The notes under the pieces: model-generated
What the model was told of the DNA's origin: nothing
What the model saw: the letters and a program-made list of their open reading frames with translations, nothing else
Databases searched by the model: none
Program-made: the position numbers and the translations under genes
Shown here: positions 1 to 6,742 of the stretch, in pieces
Layout of the letters: each line of letters opens with the position of its first letter
Numbering within the stretch: position 1 is the first letter of the stretch
Source: an uncultured Collinsella sp.
GTDB lineage: Bacteria; Actinomycetota; Coriobacteriia; Coriobacteriales; Coriobacteriaceae
NCBI GenBank assembly: GCA_902472315.1
Contig: CABRNM010000023.1
Span: 1-20,459 of the forward strand
Direction: 5' to 3'
DNA: 20,459 nucleotides

Positions 1-21
1 TACACGACGCTCTTCCGATCT
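1..21. other. Illumina TruSeq adapter remnant at contig end
   Basis: The first 21 bases match the 3' end of the Illumina TruSeq universal/read-1 adapter, which finishes GCTCTTCCGATCT. This is untrimmed library sequence, not genome. True genomic sequence starts at 22, and the window's left edge is therefore a contig end. Nothing comparable is seen at the right end. Confidence 0.97.
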
Positions 22-93
22 CGGACATGGCAGGACCCCCGCTGCGCACTTCGTGCGGCGGGGGTCCTGCCGTCCTGCGGAAAGATTTGGGGG
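22..93 (-). repeat. palindromic repeat element, copy 1 (truncated by contig end)
   Basis: Positions 29-39 pair perfectly with 61-71 (11 bp). The 21-nt apex at 40-60 contains the inner hairpin CGCAC-TTC-GTGCG. Flanking boxes are CGGACAT (22-28) and GTCCTGCGG (72-80). Read on the minus strand, the box order, spacing, total length (59 nt) and 21-nt apex are the same as at 11001-11059, but the 11-bp stem is a different sequence. Similarity continues weakly to about 93 (10 of 13 bases next to the box). The matching outer arm would lie left of 22, where the adapter begins, so this copy looks cut off. It lies downstream of engB and may act as its 3' stem-loop. No T-tract is seen. Confidence 0.75.
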
Positions 94-202
94 CAAAGCC
101 CCTGGCCTCCCCTATGTTAACTTCGCCGGCGGCGGCTACAGGGACCTACGCTCTGGAAAGTCGCCGGGCTGATGTTCTGCATTTTATTGATAGGGGCACT
201 TA

Positions 203-793
203 CTAGAGGCAAGCCTCGGCGATGCGGCGCTTGAGTTCGTCGATGCCGGTGCCGGTTTGGGAGCTTGTGATGATTACGTTTTCGGCCGGGACGTTGAGTT
301 GCTTTTTGATGGCAGCTGCCTGGCGGGCCTGCTGGGCGCGGCTGAGCTTGTCGGCCTTGGTGAGGCAGACGATGAAGTTGAACTCGTTGCCCTGCAGGTA
401 GTCGATCATGTCATGGTCGAGTTTACTGGGGTCGTGGCGAATGTCCACCAGCGACACAACCAGGTTGAAGCTGCGCTCGGAGTCGAAGAAGTCGCCAATG
501 AGCTCGGCCCAACGGTCGCGCTCGGCCTTGGAACGGCGAGCGAAACCGTAGCCCGGCAGGTCCACAAAGTGCACGTCGTCGGCCTCGAAGAAATTGATGT
601 TGCTCGTCTTGCCCGGCGTGCTCGAAACCTTCACCAGGTTCTTGCGGCCAAAGAGCTTGTTCATGATGGACGACTTGCCCACATTTGAGCGGCCAACGAA
701 GCTCACCTCGGGACAGGTGGACTCGGGGATCTGCGAAACCTTGCCGTAGCTGGCGACGAACTTGGCAAGCTGGTAGTTAATGGAATCGGCCAT
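203..793 (-). CDS. engB: ribosome-biogenesis GTP-binding protein EngB (YsxC/YihA)
   Basis: This 196-residue protein has the complete TRAFAC-class GTPase motif set: G1 GRSNVGKS (34-41), G2-region TPGKT (59-63), G3 DLPGYG (78-83), G4 TKAD (145-148) and a G5-like SSQTG (177-181). FVGRSNVGKSS and DLPGYGFA are hallmarks of the EngB/YsxC family, and the length is usual for it. The family is a cytoplasmic GTPase needed for large ribosomal subunit assembly. The reading frame stays open well upstream into the nucleosidase gene, but the ATG at 793 has AAGGAG seven bases upstream and gives the family N-terminus (MADSINYQLAKF). The nucleosidase gene ends 37 nt upstream on the same strand, so the two are probably co-transcribed. 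Confidence 0.95.
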   Translation of the reverse strand: MADSINYQLAKFVASYGKVSQIPESTCPEVSFVGRSNVGKSSIMNKLFGRKNLVKVSSTPGKTSNINFFEADDVHFVDLPGYGFARRSKAERDRWAELIGDFFDSERSFNLVVSLVDIRHDPSKLDHDMIDYLQGNEFNFIVCLTKADKLSRAQQARQAAAIKKQLNVPAENVIITSSQTGTGIDELKRRIAEACL

Positions 794-830
794 GGACACT
801 CCTTGGTCGTAGGATCTTGCAAAAAACGCG

Positions 831-1571
831 CTATTGCGCAGCGGCAATGCGTCGAACGATATCGAGCGTGATATCGCTTGCGGCACGCGCATACTCGAAC
901 AAATCGAACTCGCGGTCGCAAATCGCATCATACGCCTCGTCACAATTATCGCTGATAGCACGCAGCACCAGGCAATCGACACCATTTTTGGTTGCGACAT
1001 GGGCAATTGCCGCGCCCTCCATGCCGACACAATCGGCATGCGTCGCCTCGATGGCATCATTGCGCATAGCGGCGCCCGTCACAAAGCGGTTACCCGTGGC
1101 AATCGTGCCGACCAGGAACTGCTTTGCGCCCTCGTTCGAAGCGGTCGCATTTGTCGAAGCATCAACAAACCCACGCTCAGCAAGCACATCGGCGGCAATA
1201 TCGACCAGCGCAGGCGTCGAGACAAACTCCTCGAGCCCCGGTGCAGACTCGGCGATAAGCGCGGTATCGGTATCTAGATAGCGCAGGCATTTGCCAATGA
1301 CGACATCGTCGATATGGAGCTTGGGATTCAGGCCACCTGCGATACCAGAAAACACAACTGCCTGTGGAGCATACTTGCTAATGAGGTGCTGTGTTGCGGC
1401 GGCAGCGTTTACCGTGCCCATACCCGCCGTCGTGGCGACAATCGACAGGCCGTCGAGCCCGCCGGTCACAACGTTCAAGCCCGCCTCCTGTACCATGCAA
1501 ACGTTGCTCAACTCTTCCTTAATCTGCATGATCTCTTTTTCGAGCGCACCGATAATCGCGATGGTAGCCAT
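831..1571 (-). CDS. mtnN: 5'-methylthioadenosine/S-adenosylhomocysteine nucleosidase
   Basis: The 246-residue product belongs to the MTAN (Pfs) family, which hydrolyses methylthioadenosine and S-adenosylhomocysteine to adenine plus the thioribose or S-ribosylhomocysteine. This serves methyl-cycle detoxification and supplies the LuxS substrate. Diagnostic segments are IIGALEKEI (6-14, with E13 aligning with the catalytic Glu12 of the E. coli enzyme), TTAGMGTVNAA (47-57), SGIAGGL (75-81), VGMEGAAIAHV (182-192, substrate-binding ME pair at 184-185) and RAISDN (204-209, catalytic Asp208). The ATG at 1571 is preferred because GGGGAA lies just upstream; a TTG at 1583 would add four residues. Only 37 nt separate it from engB. 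Assignment is firm; actual substrate preference is inferred from the family. Confidence 0.95.
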   Translation of the reverse strand: MATIAIIGALEKEIMQIKEELSNVCMVQEAGLNVVTGGLDGLSIVATTAGMGTVNAAAATQHLISKYAPQAVVFSGIAGGLNPKLHIDDVVIGKCLRYLDTDTALIAESAPGLEEFVSTPALVDIAADVLAERGFVDASTNATASNEGAKQFLVGTIATGNRFVTGAAMRNDAIEATHADCVGMEGAAIAHVATKNGVDCLVLRAISDNCDEAYDAICDREFDLFEYARAASDITLDIVRRIAAAQ

Positions 1572-1625
1572 GCCATTCCCCAAACCTATACGAAATTCTC
1601 AACCACGGTATGGTACCAGCATTTT

Positions 1626-1642
1626 GTTTGACCTCGTCAAAC
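1626..1642 (-). terminator. small stem-loop just after the serine hydrolase stop codon
   Basis: GTTTGAC (1626-1632) and GTCAAAC (1636-1642) form a perfect 7-bp stem with a 3-nt loop, starting 7 nt past the stop codon of the upstream minus-strand gene. There is no T-tract, so it may be a weak or factor-assisted terminator, or just a 3' stabilising hairpin. Confidence 0.3.
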
Positions 1643-1649
1643 GAACACG

Positions 1650-2747
1650 TTAGGCCAGCGCAGCTCGCGTATCAAAGAATATCTTAGCAATCGCAGCCAC
1701 CAGCTCACTCGAGCGATCACTCCATGGCATCGATGTCATGATGCTCATAATGTAGGTGTCGCCATCGACATCGATGAGGCCCGCATCGCATGTCGAATAG
1801 CAACCATCCTCGCTAATCCAGCCGGCCTTGTTGCGCACCAGGGCTTGGTCGTCCGCAATGCCGTCGCGGATAAAGGACCGGGTCGTAGAGGCCAGAAGAT
1901 CCGATAGCCATTGCGACGTCTCGGTATCACGGCTCAAATACTCGCTCATCTCGCGCCACAATTTGGCCGAGGTGCGCGGGCAATAGGTGGGAAAATCACT
2001 CATTGGATCGAGTGCGGTATCGTAATCGATGCCAAGACTGGCAATCCAATCCTCGTAACCGACACGGTCAAACGCCGCGCGTAACGCAATAAACGAATCG
2101 TTGTCCGAATTAACGACCGCGGCATCGATCAGGTCGCGCACCGTCTGCCAACCCATGTTGTAGCCACCATAGGTGCCAAGGGAATCATCGAGTGAAACCT
2201 GACCCGTCTCGACCAGAGATTCGCAGATGTACAACGCATAGAGCGCCTTGTAGCTACTCGCGCCGTAAACCTCGACATCGGGGTTATACGTCACGCCCTT
2301 GCCGCTTGACAGGTCGTAGAACACCACGCCCACATCGCCTAGCTCCTGCGCCCGACTCAGGGCATCCTGGAGCAAGGCAAGGCTCTCATCCTCCAAGGTA
2401 GGAGTCTTGTTATCCACCAACGAGAAGGTCTGAACGGTATCACCCGAAGGGATATCGTTGAAGTCCGCCTTCGAAAGTCTCGTCTTGAGATCTGCCGACG
2501 CTTTGGACTTTGAAACCTTCTCGTTTTGCGTCTGTACCGTTGACGCATCTGAGCGTGCCATTCGCTCCGACGCGTAGGTTTTGGCGGTAATTCCGAGGAT
2601 AATAATCGCCAACGTTAGCATCCCAATGGCGGCAATCTTCGTCACGCGGACGCGAGCGTCGGCAAGGCCACGCGAAGACGTGCCCTTCGTCTCATATCTG
2701 CTGCTATGCTGCGGCATATACTCGTCCCGCGATGCGTTGTTTCGCAC
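1650..2747 (-). CDS. membrane-anchored serine hydrolase of the beta-lactamase/transpeptidase fold
   Basis: The 365-residue product has a basic N-terminus, one membrane segment (about 37-56, IAAIGMLTLAIIILGI), a Ser/Lys-rich linker (about 60-115) and a class-A-beta-lactamase-like domain. Active-site motifs are SxxK at 164-167 (SSYK, nucleophile Ser164), SDN at 214-216 and KAG at 307-309 in place of KTG. I see no ExxLN omega-loop motif, which carries the deacylating glutamate in true class A beta-lactamases. A cell-surface penicillin-binding or peptidase role is therefore as likely as drug hydrolysis. The GTG at 2747 is chosen because AGGAG lies six bases upstream; the in-frame ATG at 2717 has a poor ribosome site. 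A good promoter lies at 2785-2812. The physiological substrate is unknown. Confidence 0.8.
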   Translation of the reverse strand: MRNNASRDEYMPQHSSRYETKGTSSRGLADARVRVTKIAAIGMLTLAIIILGITAKTYASERMARSDASTVQTQNEKVSKSKASADLKTRLSKADFNDIPSGDTVQTFSLVDNKTPTLEDESLALLQDALSRAQELGDVGVVFYDLSSGKGVTYNPDVEVYGASSYKALYALYICESLVETGQVSLDDSLGTYGGYNMGWQTVRDLIDAAVVNSDNDSFIALRAAFDRVGYEDWIASLGIDYDTALDPMSDFPTYCPRTSAKLWREMSEYLSRDTETSQWLSDLLASTTRSFIRDGIADDQALVRNKAGWISEDGCYSTCDAGLIDVDGDTYIMSIMTSMPWSDRSSELVAAIAKIFFDTRAALA

Positions 2748-2784
2748 GTGGTCTCCTGACTGCTACCGTTCATATACGAGCAGC

Positions 2785-2812
2785 ATAATACCGAGCAGGC
2801 ATTTCTTTCCAA
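2785..2812 (-). promoter_or_regulatory. sigma-70-type promoter for the serine hydrolase gene
   Basis: On the minus strand, TTGGAA (-35, 2807-2812) and TATTAT (-10, 2785-2790) are separated by 16 bp. Matches to consensus are 4 of 6 and 5 of 6. The start would fall near 2778, giving a leader of about 30 nt before the GTG at 2747. Confidence 0.6.
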
Positions 2813-2892
2813 AGATATTCAGCGGCGTTTAAGGCGTCTTTAAAGAAACCACAAGCGTATTTATCCAAATGGCGCGATTCTGTTGCGCATCT

Positions 2893-2972
2893 CCGCCCAA
2901 AATGCAGTTGCGGTGGAATAGTTCCTATTTGGGCGGCATAAGCCGAAAAACAAGAACTATTCCACCGCAACT
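2893..2972. repeat. two interleaved inverted repeats (A-B-A'-B')
   Basis: B is a perfect 19-bp inverted repeat: 2906-2924 (AGTTGCGGTGGAATAGTTC) pairs with 2954-2972. A is a perfect 9-bp inverted repeat: CCGCCCAAA (2893-2901) pairs with TTTGGGCGG (2928-2936). Because the arms alternate, A and B stems can only form together as a pseudoknot; otherwise they are alternatives. Confidence 0.8.
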
Positions 2973-3002
2973 TGACGGGGCTCTTTGGCAATCAACTTGG
3001 TG

Positions 3003-3047
3003 CCCAGGGGCACTCATTTAAGTCTGTCCCCAATGAGTGCCCTTGGG
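3003..3047 (+). repeat. 16-bp inverted repeat / hairpin
   Basis: CCCAGGGGCACTCATT (3003-3018) pairs with AATGAGTGCCCTTGGG (3032-3047) over 16 positions, with a 13-nt loop. The single non-Watson-Crick position is G/T on the plus strand, which would be a G-U pair in a plus-strand RNA. It lies 16 bp from the pflA stop codon and could end pflA transcription, but there is no T-tract. Confidence 0.6.
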
Positions 3048-3062
3048 GGCGAAAATGGATCG

Positions 3063-3881
3063 CTAGCCGATGGCGTTTTTGAGTTCCGTGCGGCGCTTTT
3101 TCATGCCGGTCATAACGGCATTGCGCAGCTCGGGCATGCGCGCGGTATCCATCTGGGGCACGCCCTCAAGCTTATAGGGAATGCCCAGTTGCTCGTACTT
3201 GACGACACCCATCGTGTGATACGGCAGCATCTCCAGGCCGACCACGTTATGCCACGGGGCAATCAGGCGGCCGAGCGCCTCGCACTCCTCCACCGTGTCG
3301 GTAATGCCCGGCACCACCACGTGGCGAATAACAACCTTAATCTTGCGACGGGCAAGCTCATCGCCAAACGCCAGAATGCGTGCGGGATCGCAACCGGTCA
3401 GCTTTTTATGCTCGACGGGATCGGCGTGTTTAATGTCGAGCAGCACCATGTCGGTCTCGTTGAGTACGGCATCGAACTTCTCGGGATGGTTGGGGTCAAA
3501 CGCATAGCCGCAGCTGTCGAGGCAGGTATGCACGCGGCCATCGGGGTTGTTGTGCATTGCACGGAACAGATCGGCCAAAAACTCGGGCTGCAGGAGCGGC
3601 TCGCCACCCGAAACCGTAATGCCGCCGCTGCGGTAAAACTCATGGTTACTCTGGAACTCGTCCATCAGGTGCTCGACAGTCACCATGGTGCCGCCGTTAA
3701 CAGACCAAGTATCGGGATTGTGGCAATACGCGCAGCGCATGGGACAGCCTTGGACAAACACTACGAAGCGGATGCCGGGACCGTCGACCGTTCCCATCGT
3801 CTCGATCGAATGCACGCGACCCAGGGCAAACGCAGAGTCCTCGGGACGAGCGTCCACACCCTCGAGCGTCATCTCAGCCAT
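3063..3881 (-). CDS. pflA: pyruvate formate-lyase activating enzyme (radical SAM)
   Basis: The 272-residue protein has the radical-SAM CxxxCxxC cluster (C46, C50, C53 in GCPMRCAYCHNPD) that binds a [4Fe-4S] cluster, the SGGEP SAM-binding motif (91-95), and the N-terminal signature VDGPGIRFVVFVQGC typical of PflA. The family cleaves S-adenosylmethionine to abstract hydrogen from the conserved glycine of pyruvate formate-lyase, switching it on under anoxia. The likely substrate is encoded here too, at 11118-13506, but about 7 kb away rather than next door, so the two must be regulated separately. The target glycine is on the separate 83-residue protein. The start at 3881 has a moderate AAGG upstream; an in-frame ATG at 3872 is possible. 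Confidence 0.95.
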   Translation of the reverse strand: MAEMTLEGVDARPEDSAFALGRVHSIETMGTVDGPGIRFVVFVQGCPMRCAYCHNPDTWSVNGGTMVTVEHLMDEFQSNHEFYRSGGITVSGGEPLLQPEFLADLFRAMHNNPDGRVHTCLDSCGYAFDPNHPEKFDAVLNETDMVLLDIKHADPVEHKKLTGCDPARILAFGDELARRKIKVVIRHVVVPGITDTVEECEALGRLIAPWHNVVGLEMLPYHTMGVVKYEQLGIPYKLEGVPQMDTARMPELRNAVMTGMKKRRTELKNAIG

Positions 3882-4003
3882 TCCCGCTACCTTGCCTCTC
3901 TTTGGTTTTAGTTACATAAATACCAGAGCCATTCTAGCCCATACGCATGATGGCGAAACGGTTTAGCGGTCAATTGGGTTGTTCTATTTGACCCCACGCA
4001 AGA

Positions 4004-4036
4004 GCGGCGGGTAGGTTGTCGCAACCCGCCCGCCGC
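4004..4036 (-). terminator. hairpin downstream of degV, probable terminator
   Basis: GCGGCGGG (4004-4011) pairs with CCCGCCGC (4029-4036), and GGTTG (4014-4018) with CAACC (4022-4026) around a TCG loop, with a 2x2 internal loop between. On the minus strand it starts 31 nt after the degV stop and is followed by only TCTTG, so it is strong in the stem but weak in the T-tract. Confidence 0.5.
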
Positions 4037-4067
4037 CGAGGCAATAGAAATCGATAGACGCCAGGCC

Positions 4068-4922
4068 TTACGCCTTGAGCGTGAGCACCGCGCCGAAGGC
4101 GGTCGGGCCGCAATGGCTCGAGATGACGCCGCCGACCTGAGTCCAGGTAATGTCCTTAAAGCCCAGGTCGTGCGCATAGACTTCCATGTCGTCGCGCAGC
4201 TCCTGGGAAAGGCCTACCGAATACGCCAGGCCAATGTGCGAGTAGTCAATCTCGCCCTTCGCAACCATGTGGTCAATAAAGGCGCGGGCGCACTTGAGCA
4301 TAGAGCCGCGGAACTTCTTGGTTGCCACGAACTTGCCGCCCGTCACCTCAATGCAGGGCTTAATCTTGAGCAGGTGGGCGCCAAGGAATGCCACGTTGGA
4401 CAGACGACCGCCCGCCTTAAGGAAGGCTAGGTCGGTAGGAACAAAGCCCAGCAGCACACGGTCCATGACGGAATTCGTATATGCAAAGATCTCGTCGACG
4501 GTGGCATCGGGGTGAGCCTCGATGTATTTAGCGGTCTCGACGACAACGAGCGACTGGCCCACCGAGACAAAACGCGTGTCCATGGAGAACACGTAGTCGC
4601 GCCCCTGGGCCGCAATCTTGGAGGATTGATGCGAGCAGGTCGTGGCCTCGGAGTACGCAAGATGCAGAATGGTCGCATCGGGCTGCTCGGCATGGATACG
4701 GTCATACACGTGAGCAAAATCCGCAGGCGCGCAGCCACTGGTCTTGGGCATTACGCCAAACTCGTTGCAGCGCGAGTAAATCTCGAGCGGATCGATGGAG
4801 CCGTCCTCGACGGTCTCGTCACCAATCGTGACATGCATAGGCACGCGCACGATGCCGTAGCGTTCGCAGGGCTCTGGCGTCACATCCGAACCAGATTCAA
4901 CCACGATTACGTACTTGCCCAT
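4068..4922 (-). CDS. DegV family (fatty-acid-binding FakB-like) protein
   Basis: The 284-residue product begins MGKYVIVVESGSD, the DegV pattern in which a Ser (S10/S12 region) helps hold the fatty-acid carboxylate, and carries the family's central motif TDLAFLKAGGRLSN followed by the KIKPCIEVTGGK segment. The full length matches the two-lobed DegV fold. In other bacteria these proteins bind fatty acids and present them to the kinase FakA for phosphorylation; no fakA gene is in this window, so the partner is inferred. The ATG at 4922 is chosen because it starts at the first strand of the fold; an in-frame ATG at 4946 would add eight residues, and neither has a strong ribosome site. Confidence 0.88.
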   Translation of the reverse strand: MGKYVIVVESGSDVTPEPCERYGIVRVPMHVTIGDETVEDGSIDPLEIYSRCNEFGVMPKTSGCAPADFAHVYDRIHAEQPDATILHLAYSEATTCSHQSSKIAAQGRDYVFSMDTRFVSVGQSLVVVETAKYIEAHPDATVDEIFAYTNSVMDRVLLGFVPTDLAFLKAGGRLSNVAFLGAHLLKIKPCIEVTGGKFVATKKFRGSMLKCARAFIDHMVAKGEIDYSHIGLAYSVGLSQELRDDMEVYAHDLGFKDITWTQVGGVISSHCGPTAFGAVLTLKA

Positions 4923-5198
4923 TATTATCACGACCCATCTCGACATTGGCTTTTCAATACATGGCACGCGCCGCCGCACTGTTGCACAACGGCGGCAGAG
5001 CGCCAAAGAGACGCCGCCCCTTGCACACAACAAAGGACAGCGTCTCCCTGGAAAACTCCGTGCTTATCTGAGATTCTACACGGTTTATTAATAGGTGTTA
5101 CTTACTCCGCAAACGGTAGCTATACGCGATAAACGGTAGTTCGCTGCGGCAACTGCAACACATTCCGCCCAGCAAGTCCAATCGTGCTCCACGCACGG
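4923..5198 (-). promoter_or_regulatory. structured leader/promoter region of degV
   Basis: AAACGGTAG is repeated at 5111-5119 and 5131-5139, exactly 20 bp apart, which would put both copies on one face of the helix. Nearer the gene are two hairpins. In 5008-5046, GAGACGC pairs with GCGTCTC, with a second 6-bp stem inside a 3x3 loop. In 4970-4996, GCCGCCG pairs with CGGCGGC. The first hairpin could also be the end of the scr operon. No clear -35/-10 pair could be settled. Confidence 0.4.
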
Positions 5199-6647
5199 TT
5201 AATGCGCGAGGCGGTAGAACTCCATCGACGCCGCACCTTCGGCATGCAACCCCATCGCCGGAACCGCCGGCGAATAGGTACGGCTCGTAAGTGCCGCCTC
5301 GCCGCCATTTGCAAAAATCTCGACCATCGTAGTGTCCGAAAGCACGCGCAGGTCGCGAAGCTCGCTGAGCTCGATCGACCTTTGGTCGCGCCCATAGCCT
5401 TCGTCACCCATGTCGAGGGTAAGCATCCCGTCCGCATAACGTACAAAGACACCCTTGCGGATTTCGAGCTCGACCATCTTGGCGCCCTCGCAGGAAACCA
5501 CAAGATCAAACAGGCGGCCCGGCTCCTCAACGGTTTCACCGCCTGTCGCGCGAACGCAGCCGCCGCGCATCCTCTCAATCTCGTACGCCGGCTGCTGGCA
5601 GAGCTTACCATCGCGTATGCTCAGCTCTCGCGGCACCGTCAACGCGCACTGCCACCCGCGCGCCACCGTCGGGTTTTCTGCCGTCGCGTCGGGGCAACCC
5701 GACCATCCGATCATCAAACGCCGGCCTGCAGCATCCTCAAAGGACTGCGGAGCATAGAAATCAAAACCGGCATCGACCATCGGGGGCATGCCCTGCCTGA
5801 CGATTTTAAAGCTCGGCGCCTCCCAATCGGCCTCGATGGGGAACCACACGCACTGATGCGGATTGCGGTAATGCCAACCATCGGCAGGCACACCCTGCGG
5901 ACAGCAAACGAGAATAAGCTCGCCATCGAGCTCAAACAGATCAGGGCACTCCCACATAAAGCCAAACTTCTCGTCCAACTCAATGCGCGTCGCATAGCTC
6001 CAGTCCTCAAGATTGCGCGAGGTATAGACAAGCACGCACCCGCGATCGTCTTTCGTACGAGCGCCGAGAACCATGTAGTAGATACCGTCGTGTTCAAGGA
6101 TCTTGGGGTCGCGCACGTGCGTACCGATATCGTCGGGGTAATCGACCGGCCCAACAGCTATGCGCTTCTCGCCCAATTCGTCGGGATTCTCGGCAACCAT
6201 ATGAATCTGGTTTTGCTCACGGCCCGTCAACACGTAGTCGTAATCATCGCGGTCAAAATGCTTAACGTTGCCGGTATAGAAGTAGTGAATCTTGCCATCA
6301 CGTACAAAGGCAGAACCAGAATACGCTCCACTCGAATCCAAATCGGAATCGGGGAACAACACGGGGCCGCGATTCTCGTACGTCACAAAATCCTTTGTCG
6401 TAAGATGGTTCCAAAGCACTGGACCGCCATGCGCAGCATCGAACGGATCGTATTGATGATAGATGTGATACGTATCACCAATCTGAACCAAACCGTTGGG
6501 GTCGTTGAGCCAGCCAAGCTCAGGCTCCACATGGAACAAAAGCCTATCGGGGTCGGACGCGATGCGAGCCGCCGTCTCATCCTGTCCAGCTCGCCACTGC
6601 TCATAGTCCGCACGCATCACCTTGTTTTTTTGATTAAACATCGCCAT
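5199..6647 (-). CDS. scrB: GH32 sucrose-6-phosphate hydrolase
   Basis: This 482-residue glycoside hydrolase family 32 enzyme has all three catalytic motifs: WLNDPNG (46-52; nucleophile Asp49), RDP (179-181; transition-state stabiliser Asp180) and WECPDLF (232-238; acid/base Glu233). A C-terminal beta-sandwich follows (about 350 on). Length and motifs match ScrB-type enzymes that split sucrose-6-phosphate to glucose-6-phosphate and fructose in the cytoplasm; there is no signal peptide. It lies 95 nt downstream of the PTS permease on the same strand, which supports a phosphorylated substrate. AGAAGG sits 3 nt before the ATG at 6647 and 9 nt before the ATG at 6641, so the true start may be two residues later. 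Confidence 0.92.
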   Translation of the reverse strand: MAMFNQKNKVMRADYEQWRAGQDETAARIASDPDRLLFHVEPELGWLNDPNGLVQIGDTYHIYHQYDPFDAAHGGPVLWNHLTTKDFVTYENRGPVLFPDSDLDSSGAYSGSAFVRDGKIHYFYTGNVKHFDRDDYDYVLTGREQNQIHMVAENPDELGEKRIAVGPVDYPDDIGTHVRDPKILEHDGIYYMVLGARTKDDRGCVLVYTSRNLEDWSYATRIELDEKFGFMWECPDLFELDGELILVCCPQGVPADGWHYRNPHQCVWFPIEADWEAPSFKIVRQGMPPMVDAGFDFYAPQSFEDAAGRRLMIGWSGCPDATAENPTVARGWQCALTVPRELSIRDGKLCQQPAYEIERMRGGCVRATGGETVEEPGRLFDLVVSCEGAKMVELEIRKGVFVRYADGMLTLDMGDEGYGRDQRSIELSELRDLRVLSDTTMVEIFANGGEAALTSRTYSPAVPAMGLHAEGAASMEFYRLAH

Positions 6648-6667
6648 TGACCTTCTCGTCTATGGGA

Positions 6668-6701
6668 AAGGACGCTCGACTCACACGAGCCGAACGCCCT
6701 T
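6668..6701 (-). promoter_or_regulatory. intercistronic RNA hairpin before scrB
   Basis: Between the permease stop and scrB, 15 positions (6668-6682 with 6687-6701) pair around a 4-nt loop. Read as minus-strand RNA, 12 are Watson-Crick and three are G-U; read as plus-strand RNA these three would be A/C mismatches. The structure is therefore coherent only in the sense transcript. It may set the permease-to-hydrolase ratio through mRNA stability, or act as a weak attenuator. Confidence 0.6.
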
Positions 6702-6742
6702 CCTCAAATGGACTTATCCTCAGATTACGCTGAACGGCTCAA

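Larger units (their letters stand above)
2748..3062. other. 315-bp repeat-rich intergenic region
   Basis: This gap between the pflA stop and the serine hydrolase start holds the hydrolase promoter (2785-2812), an interleaved pair of inverted repeats (2893-2972) and a further hairpin (3003-3047). It is more AT-rich than its neighbours. Short open frames here have no ribosome-binding site or recognisable product, and I see no gene. Confidence 0.7.

Noticed and set aside
5184..6650. 488-residue plus-strand frame opposite scrB, and a similar 504-residue one at 8234-9748
   Set aside because: Both mirror well-supported GH32 genes and have no ribosome sites.
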